From contig JBCAML010000013.1 of NCBI GenBank assembly GCA_038503075.1, forward strand, positions 1,116,001-1,180,000: a stretch of 64,000 nucleotides of DNA, read 5' to 3'. Position 1 is the stretch's first letter. Each line of letters starts with the position of its first letter. A program made the position numbers and the translations under genes. This document shows positions 20,958 to 31,656 of the stretch, piece after piece. This DNA is from Gyromitra esculenta (taxonomy: Eukaryota; Ascomycota; Pezizomycetes; Pezizales; Discinaceae). Below the pieces are notes generated by a model. That model did no database searches. It had not been told where the DNA came from and saw only the letters and a program-made list of their open reading frames with translations.

Positions 20958-22759
20958 ATGTCAGCTTATCCGCCAACGCCTGTCGCGTCCCCCAAAACCC
21001 GTAATAGTAGCCTCGTTGGTCATCCGGAACGCTCCAACAACAACCTGGGGGTATTTACTACCCCCAGCACACCCGAATCTATGACGAAATCTCCCATATT
21101 AACAGGCGAAGAACTATGTTCTCCAACCATTACCGCCACTACAGCCACTACCTCAACCACCGCTAGTAACATATATAGTCACTCAGGCTCTCCATCTTCC
21201 GTTTTTACAATCCAATCTCGACATGGTTCCATTCCTCGAGAACCCAGGACGACCTTCAACTCCCTACCTCCACTGATCCAATTGCAGATACTTGAACTCG
21301 CCCTTCATGACAACGGATACGCGACCCTGACACCTAACTTACTCGACTTTAGCGACCCTCGGTTTGTCAACCACAACTTTTTCACTCTTCTTGATCGTCG
21401 AAATGTCTGGAGACGACTGCTACGCGTTAATAGGCTCAGCTACGCGTTTTTCGAGCCCAAGCTTTACTCGCCAGCTGTAGTCACAAGTATGGCTCAGTTA
21501 AACACACTCAGTGGGTATTCATATCCAGAGCGTGACCAGAAAAAGAAAGGTCGACAGAACCCAATGTTCCACACTGGTGATTTCAACTTGCACGACAGTC
21601 AGACCAACGTTCCGTGCCATGCCAAGCGAAAAAAGATCGGAGAAGCGTCAGGGAAAAGAGTGAAGGAATTGGTGTTAATAATTGCGAATCTGCCTGGTAT
21701 GCTTGACTCGAATGTAGGGCCAAGGTTCCCAGAGTGGTACATCCAGGATTGGATGCGATACGATTTGGAAACTCTGGGAGTGGAAAGATTAACCGTTCTT
21801 GCACCTTCTAAAGGTGAATTTGCCATTAATTTCCCTTTTTGCTTTTTTCTTCTCTCTCATGTCTATCCATCCATCTCATTCCAAGCGCACCGTGTTGATG
21901 CAGTCCTCGGACGACAACAGCAATCGCCGCCAATATTCTCCATGCGACCTTGCCAAATCATGAAACCATAAGACATATTCACATGGAAGTTTTCGCAGGA
22001 GAACCATTTTTTGCTCCAGACGTAAGGTTTTATAATCACTACACCCATGATCCCTCAACAGACCACATTTGCCCGCGATTGGTGCTTCATAGTCGACAGT
22101 TGGAGTCTCTCACCATCCGAAATATGCATGTCTGTCGGCATCTTTTTGATAACCACGACTGGCCAAACCTCAAATCTCTTAATGTGTTTTTTCATAGCGG
22201 GAACCGTGGCTTGTGCAGCAGCGATGCAGGGACTCATGAGCCATGGTTTGCCGAAAATGAAGTCAGCGAGACGTCGGGGAAGTTGTGGGGGCTCTGCACG
22301 CTGAAGCAGGATTTCGTGGTGAGGATGTATGCGTGGTTTGACGTCCTGACGAGGTCCCAAGGTGAAGTGGATTGTTCTTGGCGCACAATCCAGGGTTATA
22401 TGATTCGTAGGACAGCCCCGAAGGGGATGCTTACGGGACTAGGTGGTGAATGGTGGAAAGCACTTGCCGATGGAACGGATCGTTTCAGGACTCCTAGCCC
22501 CTCGCTATCAATGACCACGAGATTCATGAATGATAGTGAGGAAGTCGAAGATGGTAGTGAGTTTGATGATGACGATGTAGAGAATGTTCAAGAGTTCCAG
22601 TACCAAGAAGAAAGTGACAACTACTTCGATCTTGAGAGCTCTGTGGATGAAAGTGGCATTTCTATGTCGAGTGTACCGAGGCATAGCGAGACTAATGTGA
22701 CCGCAACACCTCTGTTTACGTTGCTACCGAAAAAGCCAAGGCAAATGAAAATATTGTAA
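20958..22759 (+). CDS. F-box-like protein of unknown function
   Basis: The proposed exons are 20958-21813 and 21921-22759, 564 aa. The start is the first in-frame ATG, in context CACCACCATGTC. The intron donor GTGAAT is clear; the acceptor (ACAACAG at 21920) was chosen because it keeps frame and avoids a TGA at 21896, so it is the weak point. Residues 1-95 are Ser/Thr/Pro-rich and likely disordered. Next comes a helical block beginning FNSLPPLIQLQILELAL followed by WRRLLRVNRLSYAFFEPKLY, which resembles a fungal F-box (LP..IL..I). The rest looks like a degenerate leucine-rich or beta/alpha region (LESLTIRNMHVC; WPNLKSLNVFF), and the C-terminus has an acidic stretch EFDDDDVEN. If the F-box is real the protein would be an SCF substrate adaptor. 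No assigned orthologue. Confidence 0.6.
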
Positions 22760-25404
22760 TTTGATATTCTTTTCCTTTCTGAACACCAACTTTCGCTCAA
22801 TCGTTATTTACTTATTTTATTTCTCTTTTTGGTCGACAGCAAATTTGTTTGGTAAATTGGGTATGGGGCGGCGTCGCCGGAAAACAGGCGGGACTTGGCG
22901 TTTATTTTATTTTTTTAACAGGTGACGGGGCCAATGGGAAATGGTCAAAAAGTATCTTTTCTTGTAGTTTTATCTGCAAACTATTGGGAATTTATCCCAC
23001 TTAATCAGGAAAAACAGTTAATGTTTTGAGCATTAGCTACGTTTTGATCTTGTTAATGTCAGATTCTTCTGAACTCGAGGCATGACCATGAATGAGCCAA
23101 CAAAATCTAATATCTCTACCCTACAGTAATATGACACTGTTCGCCAAATCATGTTGCTCTAGCAACCTCCATCGACCGGCTGATCGTATGGCCCTCAGTT
23201 TTCTACTTTCCATCGCATTACTTAGCCTTTCAGGAAAGAGTTGGGAATTACCTAAGATTACCTAATAAACGAGACCATTTTTCATCCTTAATTATCAAAC
23301 TTGTAATTACCTCTTACTACTCATTCGTTCTGGTAGCAGGCCGAGTTAGTCATGCATGGGGTAGATAATTAGACCTAACCTCGTGTACATAGATATGCTG
23401 CCTAAATAGATTTGTAGGTGTGTTACTCAGCCTCCTTCAGTCTTTTAAAATGAATGAGAATATAGTATGGTGCCAGAAGTGAATATCGTGTACCTTTTTT
23501 TTAGCGGTTACTCCTCCTAGAGTAGATCGAATTTTGATAAGGTAACTCTAATCAGACAATCTCTACTAGATGAATTTGATATGATCAGAGAGTTTTTGTG
23601 AATTGGACAAACTTCTATGGAGCAGTAGGGGTTTGAAAAGTATGGTGATGGTGATCTGGTCAGTACAGCTAGGAAAAAAACATACCAGGTATGAAACATG
23701 GTCTCAAATCAAGCGGTTGCCAAATTTCCGGCTTGCTCTTAGGCCCCGGTTGCACTATAGGGCCACATATAGGTACACCTTAATCAGTTCTCGCATTATA
23801 GCTATAGCTTTTTAAAAAAAAATCTGATCCCCCTAGTCGAGTGCCGCTCACCATTTTTATTATTATTTAAAAAAAAAAAACTATTGGCGGGCAATGCTTC
23901 AAGTACTTTCACCAACATGATCGACGTATCTCTCCCGGTATTGATTACTTCACTCTAATTTCTTCTAGCATAGTATTGAGTGTTTTTTTTTCACCACGTG
24001 CGATTTGGTCTTACCAGTGGTTGCTTCTTGTGTGCCACTTTTCTTCTCCACTTATTGCGCTCTCGCACGCCATGTTTCTGTATACTGATTCCGATTTTCT
24101 ATCCATAGCCATTTATATACTTTGCATGCTCATCACTTCTGATTAATTCACCCAGCTCGACCCTTTGATATTATTCATCCTACTCGGAACAATCTGAAGC
24201 TGCCTATTAGCGAAGCCCGAATCCGTAGTGAACTATGGCTCCGAAGATAGGTTGTACATGTGTATATTAGAAGGTGTGACTTTTTCTTATTCTCACAATT
24301 TTAAAGTTGTCGATCACACCCGTTGAATAAATAACTAAAAGGGGACATATGTTGAAATAGTAAAAATTACCCTGTTGCGTTTAGTTGCAAACTTCCTTTG
24401 ACTCAAATTACCTATTATCACATAAACTAGCTATTAGCACTACCACTATGAATCCAGCTATAGTCACCTTGTTTGAATTCTTATTGTTACATTATGTTTT
24501 TCAAGACATATTGTTGATTAAGTCTTAGAGAATGAGTCAACCAAGGTGTTTTGCTAACCAGTCAGATATCATTTAAATTTAATCTCTACACGTATCTAAG
24601 AGATTATATGTAATGTTAAGCGGTCCCTTCCTCAGTTTCTTTTTATCATCCGAGGGTATTGTCGACGAAGCTGACTACTCCTGTAAATAAAGTCGTCGAT
24701 CGGTGGGAAACAGTCGAGTGCGAATCTATGATCACAGCTCAGAAAAAACCCAACCGAATACCGCATAAACTAACGAGATCCGGCAATGGGCTAAGAGGTC
24801 AGAATAAGATGTGGGGATGCTGGCTAGTAACTATGGGAAGTTTTTTCTTCAGTAATGTACGCTGGGTGGCAATGTTTCTCATATCGTTGCCTTTACTCTA
24901 GAGAAAATATATTTACTTTCTTGACTCGAATTCAGAGCCACACTCTATTCTAACCTCTTAGCGCGTTGTCGGTTCTTGTCAGTTTATGTGGTGCTAGAGA
25001 TTTTGTGCTTTTGAGCCAGCTCTGATTTTTGACCAACCAGAAGTTGATCTGCACCAATCAAATTGCTACAAATCGGAGCTGGATCTATTTGCGCAAAGTC
25101 TCTACTATTCAGTCAAATTCTTGACACCTCTCTTACGTGTCTGGAGCCGATCCTTCTACCCCATTTTTTGGGTCTCACAATGTGCAAAAATACAGTCACT
25201 CCAAGTGCGGCATTAGAAGCCAAGAGAGAAGAAAGAATAACATTTTTGTACAAATCAAACACTCTCCCATAGCGGTTGTTACCGCCTGCTTTATGGCTAT
25301 GTATGCACAAACAAGGGTGCCTGGAATCGTAAAGCCGTGAAATGTCAATATGAACCTTTTTTCCCCATCAGTTACCACGACTAGCCGCTTAGGTTCAACA
25401 TATC
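22760..25404. other. 2.6-kb AT-rich spacer, no gene seen
   Basis: Stops are frequent in all six frames and the base composition is AT-rich, with homopolymer A and T runs (23870-23880, 23988-23996). Small open frames lack Kozak context, splice structure or family resemblance. It may contain old inactivated repeats, but I cannot assign any. Confidence 0.55.
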
Positions 25405-26198
25405 TTATCTCCTCTCGACGTTAGTAAAGTCGACACTATACTTCTCCGTCAATCTTGCACGCCTCCTCTCCTCGTATCCCGGTGCATAGATCCCTAAGAT
25501 ATTCATTAGTTTCCCTATTCCTCAGAGAGGCTTAGTTTTCAAGGGAAAAAAAACCAGTACAATACGTACCTCGTCCCTCACCAAGTTGTCCGATAGTCTC
25601 CTCCAGCGGCCGTTTATGGGTAGACCTAAGCAACTCCTTCCTAGCAACTTCGTCCGTGGTGAAGTCTTTGAACCACCCAGTCAACGATCCGCCAGTGCAA
25701 TCAAATATACCAAGAACCACTGCCAATCCAGCACCGTATCCCAAGACAGCGGGCATAGTGCGGACTAGGCAAATCAAGTAAGCCTAACAGCCAAAGAGGA
25801 TCGGAGGGGGTGGGCTCTTATAGACATACATCTAGTCCCCATAATAGATCCAGCCACAAATCCACCAATCATCGTATTCAAATGGTCTTCCTTCTCCCTC
25901 AAATTCGCAGCCGCGCTACGAAAGAACATATACGAACCGCCCATGGCCGCTATTCCATAACCTTCAGCCACCCCCCCTTCTAATTAAATAGAGTTTAGGG
26001 CGGGGGAGACTTACCGAAAGTTGCAAAGTTCGCACCAGTCTTCGTGATTATGCCGAATGCGCCAGCATTATGTTTCGTAAGTGTGTTCTGTATCGCACTC
26101 ATAAACAGTCCTGCACTACCAATAATAATGGTACCCTTGGTCGCGAGACCAATTGCGTCTCGTCGCTTAAACGGGGGCTGTTCGTCGCGCGGCGCCAT
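25405..26198 (-). CDS. NADH:ubiquinone oxidoreductase subunit, NDUFA11 / 21.3b-kDa (NUJM) family
   Basis: This accessory subunit of mitochondrial complex I has the Tim17/Tim22/Tim23 fold with transmembrane helices in the inner membrane. Exons: 26198-26015, 25949-25830, 25764-25570 and 25493-25405, 195 aa (introns 65, 65 and 76 nt). It begins MAPRDEQPPFKRRDAIG and has helix-forming Gly-rich segments (GTIIIGSAGLFMSAIQNTL; FATFAAMGGSYMFF), then SAAANLREKEDHLN and FRTMPAVLGYGAGLAVVLG, ending EERRRARLTEKYSVDFTNVERR-stop. The first intron could also be read with acceptors giving an ATF-GYG or EGGVAEGYG join, but the ATF-AAMGG join fits the family. Presence of the gene argues for a Pezizomycotina-like respiratory chain. 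Confidence 0.88.
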
Positions 26199-26872
26199 TG
26201 TGTAGTGATGGCGATGGTGTTGCTGCTGAGATATGGTGGGGCGAATGGGTAATCTGTAGGAAATGGAGGGGTTAGTTCAGTTTGTCTCGAGGATTGTCGG
26301 ACGAACGATAAGGATGTGGGGGGAGACTCTATGAAGTGGAATTTAACTTACTTATATTGGCCGTAGAAGCGGCTGTAGGTCTGATGTACCGCTTGTCGGC
26401 GATTCTGGTGAGTGGTTTTAGAGGTTTAGATAGTTGAGCTGTCTCCCACGACGTCGTCGTTTCCAGCCAATCAGACCCATTTGCTGACTCAGCATTGCAC
26501 TTAGATTCATGGGAATTTATTTACAACAATATACAAGTCTTACTATTTCGCCCCGAGAAAGAAGGTAATAAAAATCTACACTGAATAGAAACGTACAAGC
26601 ACACAAAGTACAGGATCTTTCCCGGAAATTGGAGAAAGAGACAATTATATCCGCCAGTCAAGCCTAAAAGTAATACAGAAACACGCAATCACTCAAGCCT
26701 GCAGTTGCACCATTCAAGCGGATAAAAAAAATAACCAAAGGGCTACAGAATATTGGCGATAGTGGCAAAAACATAAATAGATAAAAAGAAAGAGAAAAAA
26801 GGGAAGCGAAACACAAGTCTTCTATAAAATATCTTCTCCTTACCATCCCAATATCACCCAACTCTTTTCGGC
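26199..26872. other. Short spacer; shared flank of two minus-strand genes
   Basis: 26199-26480 should be the complex I gene promoter and 5' UTR; 26500-26872 is the 3' flank of the TM9 gene. An ORF across 26664-26861 is without support. No further feature is visible. Confidence 0.5.
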
Positions 26873-28920
26873 TTACTCAACCTTAATACTGCTGTAAATC
26901 TTCCTTACGAAGAACCAGCTCGAAAAGAATCCGATTGACCCAGTGAGCACGAAAAACAGAAATCCAATGAGCGCACTATACCCTAGATACAGCACATTGC
27001 TCGTGAAACCACCTAGACTGAGCTTCGAGATCCAGTACAAAATGGCGTTAAGGAAGATGTAGATCGCACTGGCACCGGCTGTGAAGAAGGATCGCCATTG
27101 CCAATGATAGTCCTCCGAACAGAGGAGGAAGTAGATTAGAAGGATAGTGACAGTTGAGCAGGTGATTATCTATTGTTCAGGGTTAGAATCCAATAGAACA
27201 CTGAGAGACTGGGGGATGGGGTATCAACCATAATGCCGTAACAAACAAACAGGAATCCAAACATGTAATATACTTTGTGAAACCAGATCGAGTTCATGAT
27301 AAAGTATAATTCGACGAAGATAGCTCCGAAAGGCAGAATCCCGACAAGGAGCATACTAGGAATTGGCTTGAGATACGTGGACTGCTGTGGGATCTGGCGT
27401 GGGATCTGATTGGTGCGGACAGGTGCTTCCAATGCCTATTTGGAAGCAATATCAGTTACATCTGGCAGGGAAACCAAAAAATGGACAGGATGAAAACCAA
27501 CCGGAGACCTAAATCCAAACCAACTCCCGCCGAAGCTCAACGGCACACTGATGACGAACCAGATACCAACCAGAGCCAACATTGTGGTCAGCGGCACGGC
27601 ACCGGAAGAGTTTTCGTAGATCAGGAAGAAATTGAGGAGGAAGAATGAGCCAAACACGATACCGGGAATGAAAACTGGAGTGAGAATGATGTTGCGTTTC
27701 CAGGCTTCACCTCCGAAGGACTTGTATGCCCTCGCCGAAACATAACCGCCAATGAAGCCAAAAAGGGTGTAAAGGAGGATCATGACGGTCCCCAAAGATC
27801 CGCGATTGGAAGGCGACAAGAATCCGAGGAGAGCAAAAATGATGGTCGCCCCAGTCATAAAAAATAGTTGAGCGCCAGACCCCAAGAAGACGGCGAGTAG
27901 CATGGGGTTCTTAGGAGAACGAAAGACATCTCCGTGAACGAGTTTCCAGCCAGAGTCGTCTTGCACATCCTCATTCAAGTCTAGTTGATTGTAACGAGCG
28001 ATGTCCTTGCGGAGGGCACGGAGAAGGACCATCCCGACCATCCCGGTGAGGAAAATGACGATGATTGCCGAGTTGACCAGGGAGAACCAGTGGATGCGAG
28101 GATCGAAGACGTGTAGATACTTATCCCACCTCGTGGCCCAGACGGTGGGTGAATGCCTCCAGTAGACGGAATAGGTGAAAGTAACATCCGTCTCCCTCTC
28201 GGTTGATAAGACGATAGGCGTCTCATCGGAACAGTCGGTACCAAAGTCTCCAGCGCCTTCAGAAATCTTGGAGTGTCGGGACGAGGGCTGGACGACGACT
28301 CCGACAACACGATATCTCTTTTCCTTGGAGCGCGAGGAGAGTTCGTGGTAGTCGATGATGATATCGTAGTGATTGTTGAAGATGGCGATGGGGGTCTGCT
28401 CGTTAACACCAATCTCTCCCAGCGGGAAACCCTGCGAATAAAACTCGACATTCTCCACCTCGTCCTTGTTCAGGGTGGCGGCAGGCAATCCATCGATCAA
28501 CCAGTTGATGTTATAGTTCTGAAAGATCCTCCTGTTGACGAATTTCGACTTCCTGGTATCAAATTTCCTAGAGTCACACAGCCTTTTGCAGGTTTCATTT
28601 TTGGCCATGAATATCTCAAAAGGGGAATCCAGGATACGGTCGCCGAACAAGATGGAACCCAACGACTCTGAAACCTTCTTGGGGCCATCTTTGGGCCGAC
28701 AGAAGTTGAAGGCGGTGTGGTAGTAGTCGTAGGAGATGACTGAGCGGAGTTGCTGGTCTTCCCGCGAGAGGGTCGGAGTGAGGCGATTAACGTTCAGGGG
28801 GACCTTGTCGCCAGCGTTGTAGTCTGTTGGAGCAACACCTGGGAGGTAAAAGGCGGAGGTGAGGGAGGAGAGCAGCGAGACAGCTCCAAGTGCCGAGAGT
28901 AAAGGATTTGAAAAGAACAT
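26873..28920 (-). CDS. Transmembrane 9 superfamily (EMP70/TM9SF) protein
   Basis: This is a nonaspanin of the endosome/Golgi membrane, involved in sorting and adhesion-linked processes in yeast and animals. Exons 28920-27502, 27435-27229 and 27169-26873 give 640 aa (Emp70 is 667). A signal peptide (about residues 1-23) precedes FYLPGVAPTDYNAGDKVPL, the hallmark N-terminus of the family. The lumenal domain runs to about residue 275. The first membrane span is SAIIVIFLTGMVGMVLLRAL, and eight more follow in the C-terminal half, with the conserved HGDVFR, GSGAQLF and APVRTNQIPRQIP motifs. The tail ends SSIKVE, a K-x-E signal that fits the COPI-binding KXD/E motif known for TM9 proteins. Both introns are 59-66 nt. 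Which of the yeast paralogues (EMP70, TMN2, TMN3) it matches cannot be decided here. Confidence 0.95.
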
Positions 28921-29623
28921 TAGAGCAGAAGGGATAGAACGCAGGTTACAAGTACACGAGGCTCAAGGCAAGCCAGAGGCGAAGCCAGGCCAGACCAAGA
29001 GGGGTGGGGATGTTGGGGGTGATGTAGATGACGTGGAGGGAAGGTAGAACGTGAGATATGGCAAATGAGAAGAGACGACGGCAAGGACAGAAAGAAAGGA
29101 GGGGAGAGAACGGGGGGGGGAGAACGGGGGGAGAAAAGGAAATTGGGTGAGCAAAGAGGATATATTTTTGGGAGGGTATTTTTGAGAGATGAAGCTCTTG
29201 TGAAGCTATTGGTATATGTATCGTTGATTCCATCCATCCGATTGTGATGTTGCGGCTGAGAAGATGCCAAGCCTTCCTCGCCAACGTTTATCCATCGCAG
29301 CCTGGTACAAGCAGATATCACTTTTAGAGTATAATATTAGTATCGTCATCTTGATCTTGATCTTCACACCATAACCTGTTGATCCGGCCCTTCAGGTATA
29401 GAAACCGATGTATGCTTCGATGGAGATGTCAAGCAACTCACAATTTGAATTTAAATGCTCGCCCCCCAACATTACAGCTCCAGGGGTATGATCTTGTGAG
29501 TTATAGCACAATGCTATCTCCTGCCAAGCGCCAAGCTAAATAATGCAGGTGTCTAATGCCTGGTACTTTTTCGTTTATGCACTTTGTTACCGTTTGATCC
29601 TTCGATCAATCGCTTGGGTTAGA
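28921..29623. other. TM9 gene upstream region
   Basis: 28921-29330 is G/A-rich on the plus strand (C/T-rich on the coding strand), with a G-run at 29111-29120: a promoter/5' UTR. The rest is AT-rich spacer. No gene is seen. Confidence 0.5.
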
Positions 29624-29764
29624 GCGGTGGAGGGGTCAGCGAGGTAGAGGGTATAACGAGGCTTGGCGGTCTTGGTTAGCAAGCTGATCCCTATTTTATG
29701 GTAAAATATCTCATTTGATACCCAAGCCTCGCTGTACCCTCTGCCTCGCTGACCCCTCCACCGC
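29624..29764. repeat. Inverted repeat IR1, 43-bp arms, 55-bp loop
   Basis: The left arm 29624-29666 (GCGGTGGAGGGGTCAGCGAG...) pairs with the right arm 29722-29764. Only three positions differ, each a transition. The loop is AT-rich. The outer sequence does not continue the match and I see no target duplication. It could be a foldback MITE or yield a hairpin transcript. Confidence 0.85.
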
Positions 29765-30616
29765 TTTATCGGGTGTCAAAAATAATCGGAATTCGATATA
29801 ACAACCAGTACATCATAATGCGGTATGATTCCTCGACCTCTCTCTAAGTGCTTGCTGGGCATAAGAACGGTTTATGAGATACCTATATATGTTGAGATTT
29901 ATTCACTTTTTACCTTAATTTTATAACTACATTTGTAGCTGTATACCTACTAGTTGCGTCGTGATGTATTTGTTGCTGCGCCAAATGCCAGTTATTTTTG
30001 ACCCCAACAATACATGTATCCACCATCTCCACAAGTTACAACTTTCTGTGTCAGCACAGGCTATGTCACAACTGAGCTACTAGGGTTTGCCGTGCGTTGG
30101 ATGGGGAGACAGTAATCAAATACCTATAGCTAAATTTAACCTTTCCTGCTTAGGCGTTCATTAAATACTAGGAAATTTTGCAACAAGCTGCGCGTCCCGT
30201 AAAGTAACCAAATCAGCTACAGCGACGAAGATATAATGTTAGCTAGGCATAATTATATATATTTGGGCATTGGCTCATGATATGATCGATTCTGTTTATT
30301 CGGAATTGTGGTTGGCGGGGCGTGGCATTTCCCAGGATTCAATGAACGCCTAGGCTTAAGTACATTGTCCTTTGAATTCGTCAACGCTTTTCTGCAGAGT
30401 AAATTTGACGAATATTCCATTACCACATGTGCCTATCTCAAAGTAGTCTTAATATTATAATCGCTTCACGGCATCCTCTCCCAAACTTGAATATCGGAAT
30501 AAATCTCGCTAACCTGGTCTGCAGATATGGCGCCAATGGCTTGGTGAAATAATTACATAAACAAACTAAGCCTAATTGGGACTGGCATGAGACAAGATAT
30601 GGCGTTCGACCGAGAG
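29765..30616. other. AT-rich spacer between inverted repeats
   Basis: No coding frame, splice structure or repeat was recognised; stops are dense on both strands. Confidence 0.5.
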
Positions 30617-30799
30617 TACCGTATGTACTCGTGAAATACGACCCAGCTCTGCCCCGTGGCTTACGCAGGGAACGAATGTTGATATAGTATTGAGCTTGGC
30701 GAAAAAGAATCTAAGCCACAGAACTTGACCATTTGGAAGCTCGTTCCCTGCGTAAGCCACGGGGCAGAGCTGGGTCGTATTTCACGAGTACATACGGTA
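30617..30799. repeat. Inverted repeat IR2, perfect 59-bp arms, 65-bp loop
   Basis: Arm 30617-30675 (TACCGTATGTACTCGTGAAA...) is the exact reverse complement of arm 30741-30799, with no mismatch over 59 bp. The arms are GC-richer than the surroundings; the loop (30676-30740) is AT-rich. The arms contain CAGCTCTGCCCCGTGGC. Perfect identity in an otherwise decayed neighbourhood points to recent insertion, gene conversion between arms or selection. Confidence 0.92.
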
Positions 30800-30820
30800 T
30801 CTAAAACCTACTAAATCACG

Positions 30821-31314
30821 TGAGCGAACGTTTACAATATCATGGCCGATAGTGAGAGTCAGTTTAATATACCATGCGGTACTATGTCAACGAAACTTGG
30901 ACCGCCTACCAGCCACAACACCAGTGCATACACCACACACACCTGGAGAATACAGGTAAAAAAAAGCTCGCTTCTTGAGGCCTACTAGACGCTGCCTTTC
31001 TGCTAAATTATTGGTTTAATGGTTCGGGTTAGGGTTTATTTGGTTCGGGTTAGGGGGTTTTGGTTTAGAAGGATTAGGGTTAGGAGTGTTAGGGCTTGAG
31101 TGAGTTTATGGGGGAGCCCCCCCTCTTTGGAATATTTTAAATAACTAGAGTAGTATATTTTTCCCTTGGTGGATAAAGCGAATTTTTTTGCGCGTATTCC
31201 TTAGTATACGTATTGGTGTTGTGGCTGGTAGGTGGTCCAAGTTTCGTTGACATGGTACTGCATGGTATGTTAAACTGACCCCCCGTCGGCCATGGTATTG
31301 TAAACGTTTGCTCA
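30821..31314. repeat. Inverted-repeat element IR3, 494 bp with 111-bp termini
   Basis: The left terminus 30821-30931 (TGAGCGAACGTTTACAATA...) matches the reverse complement of 31204-31314 at roughly 85-90%. Most differences are transitions. The interior (30932-31203) has no coding frame and contains telomere-like sequence. This is the layout of a long-TIR MITE or foldback transposon. IR2 ends only 21 bp to the left. Confidence 0.88.
31021..31096 (+). repeat. Telomere-like TTAGGG cluster inside IR3
   Basis: GGTTCGGGTTAGGG occurs twice (31021 and 31042), followed by GATTAGGGTTAGG and GTTAGGG: five TTAGGG words in about 75 bp. TTAGGG is the telomere repeat of most filamentous ascomycetes. The motif is degenerate and short, so it may also be chance-enriched low-complexity sequence. 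Confidence 0.65.
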
Positions 31315-31656
31315 ACAAATTAATATTGCTTACTGGAACTTTAGCAATCAGCCATTATCATTATTCAGATCAGCTGGTCCGGATGCTCTGCTTTACAACC
31401 AAAAATATGTACAAGAAGCCTTTATGCTCTCTTCAATTAGTTTCTCCCGACATACGAATATTAATATATGTACCTTCCCACGCCTTATAGATCCTGAGAT
31501 CGATCGCGGTTGCGAGAAATTCAACCCAGTGGTGATCTTTGACCAAGCTTACTCGGCCCCATCTACAAATCTTTACTAGTAAACTTTAGAATATCTACTA
31601 TCAACCCCCCCCAAATACAAAATTGAGTTAAGGCGAATCAATACCATCATCGTACG

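Noticed and set aside
27981..28451. 156-codon minus-strand ORF inside the TM9 gene
   Set aside because: It is an alternative frame of the TM9 lumenal domain; the TM9 frame matches the family throughout.
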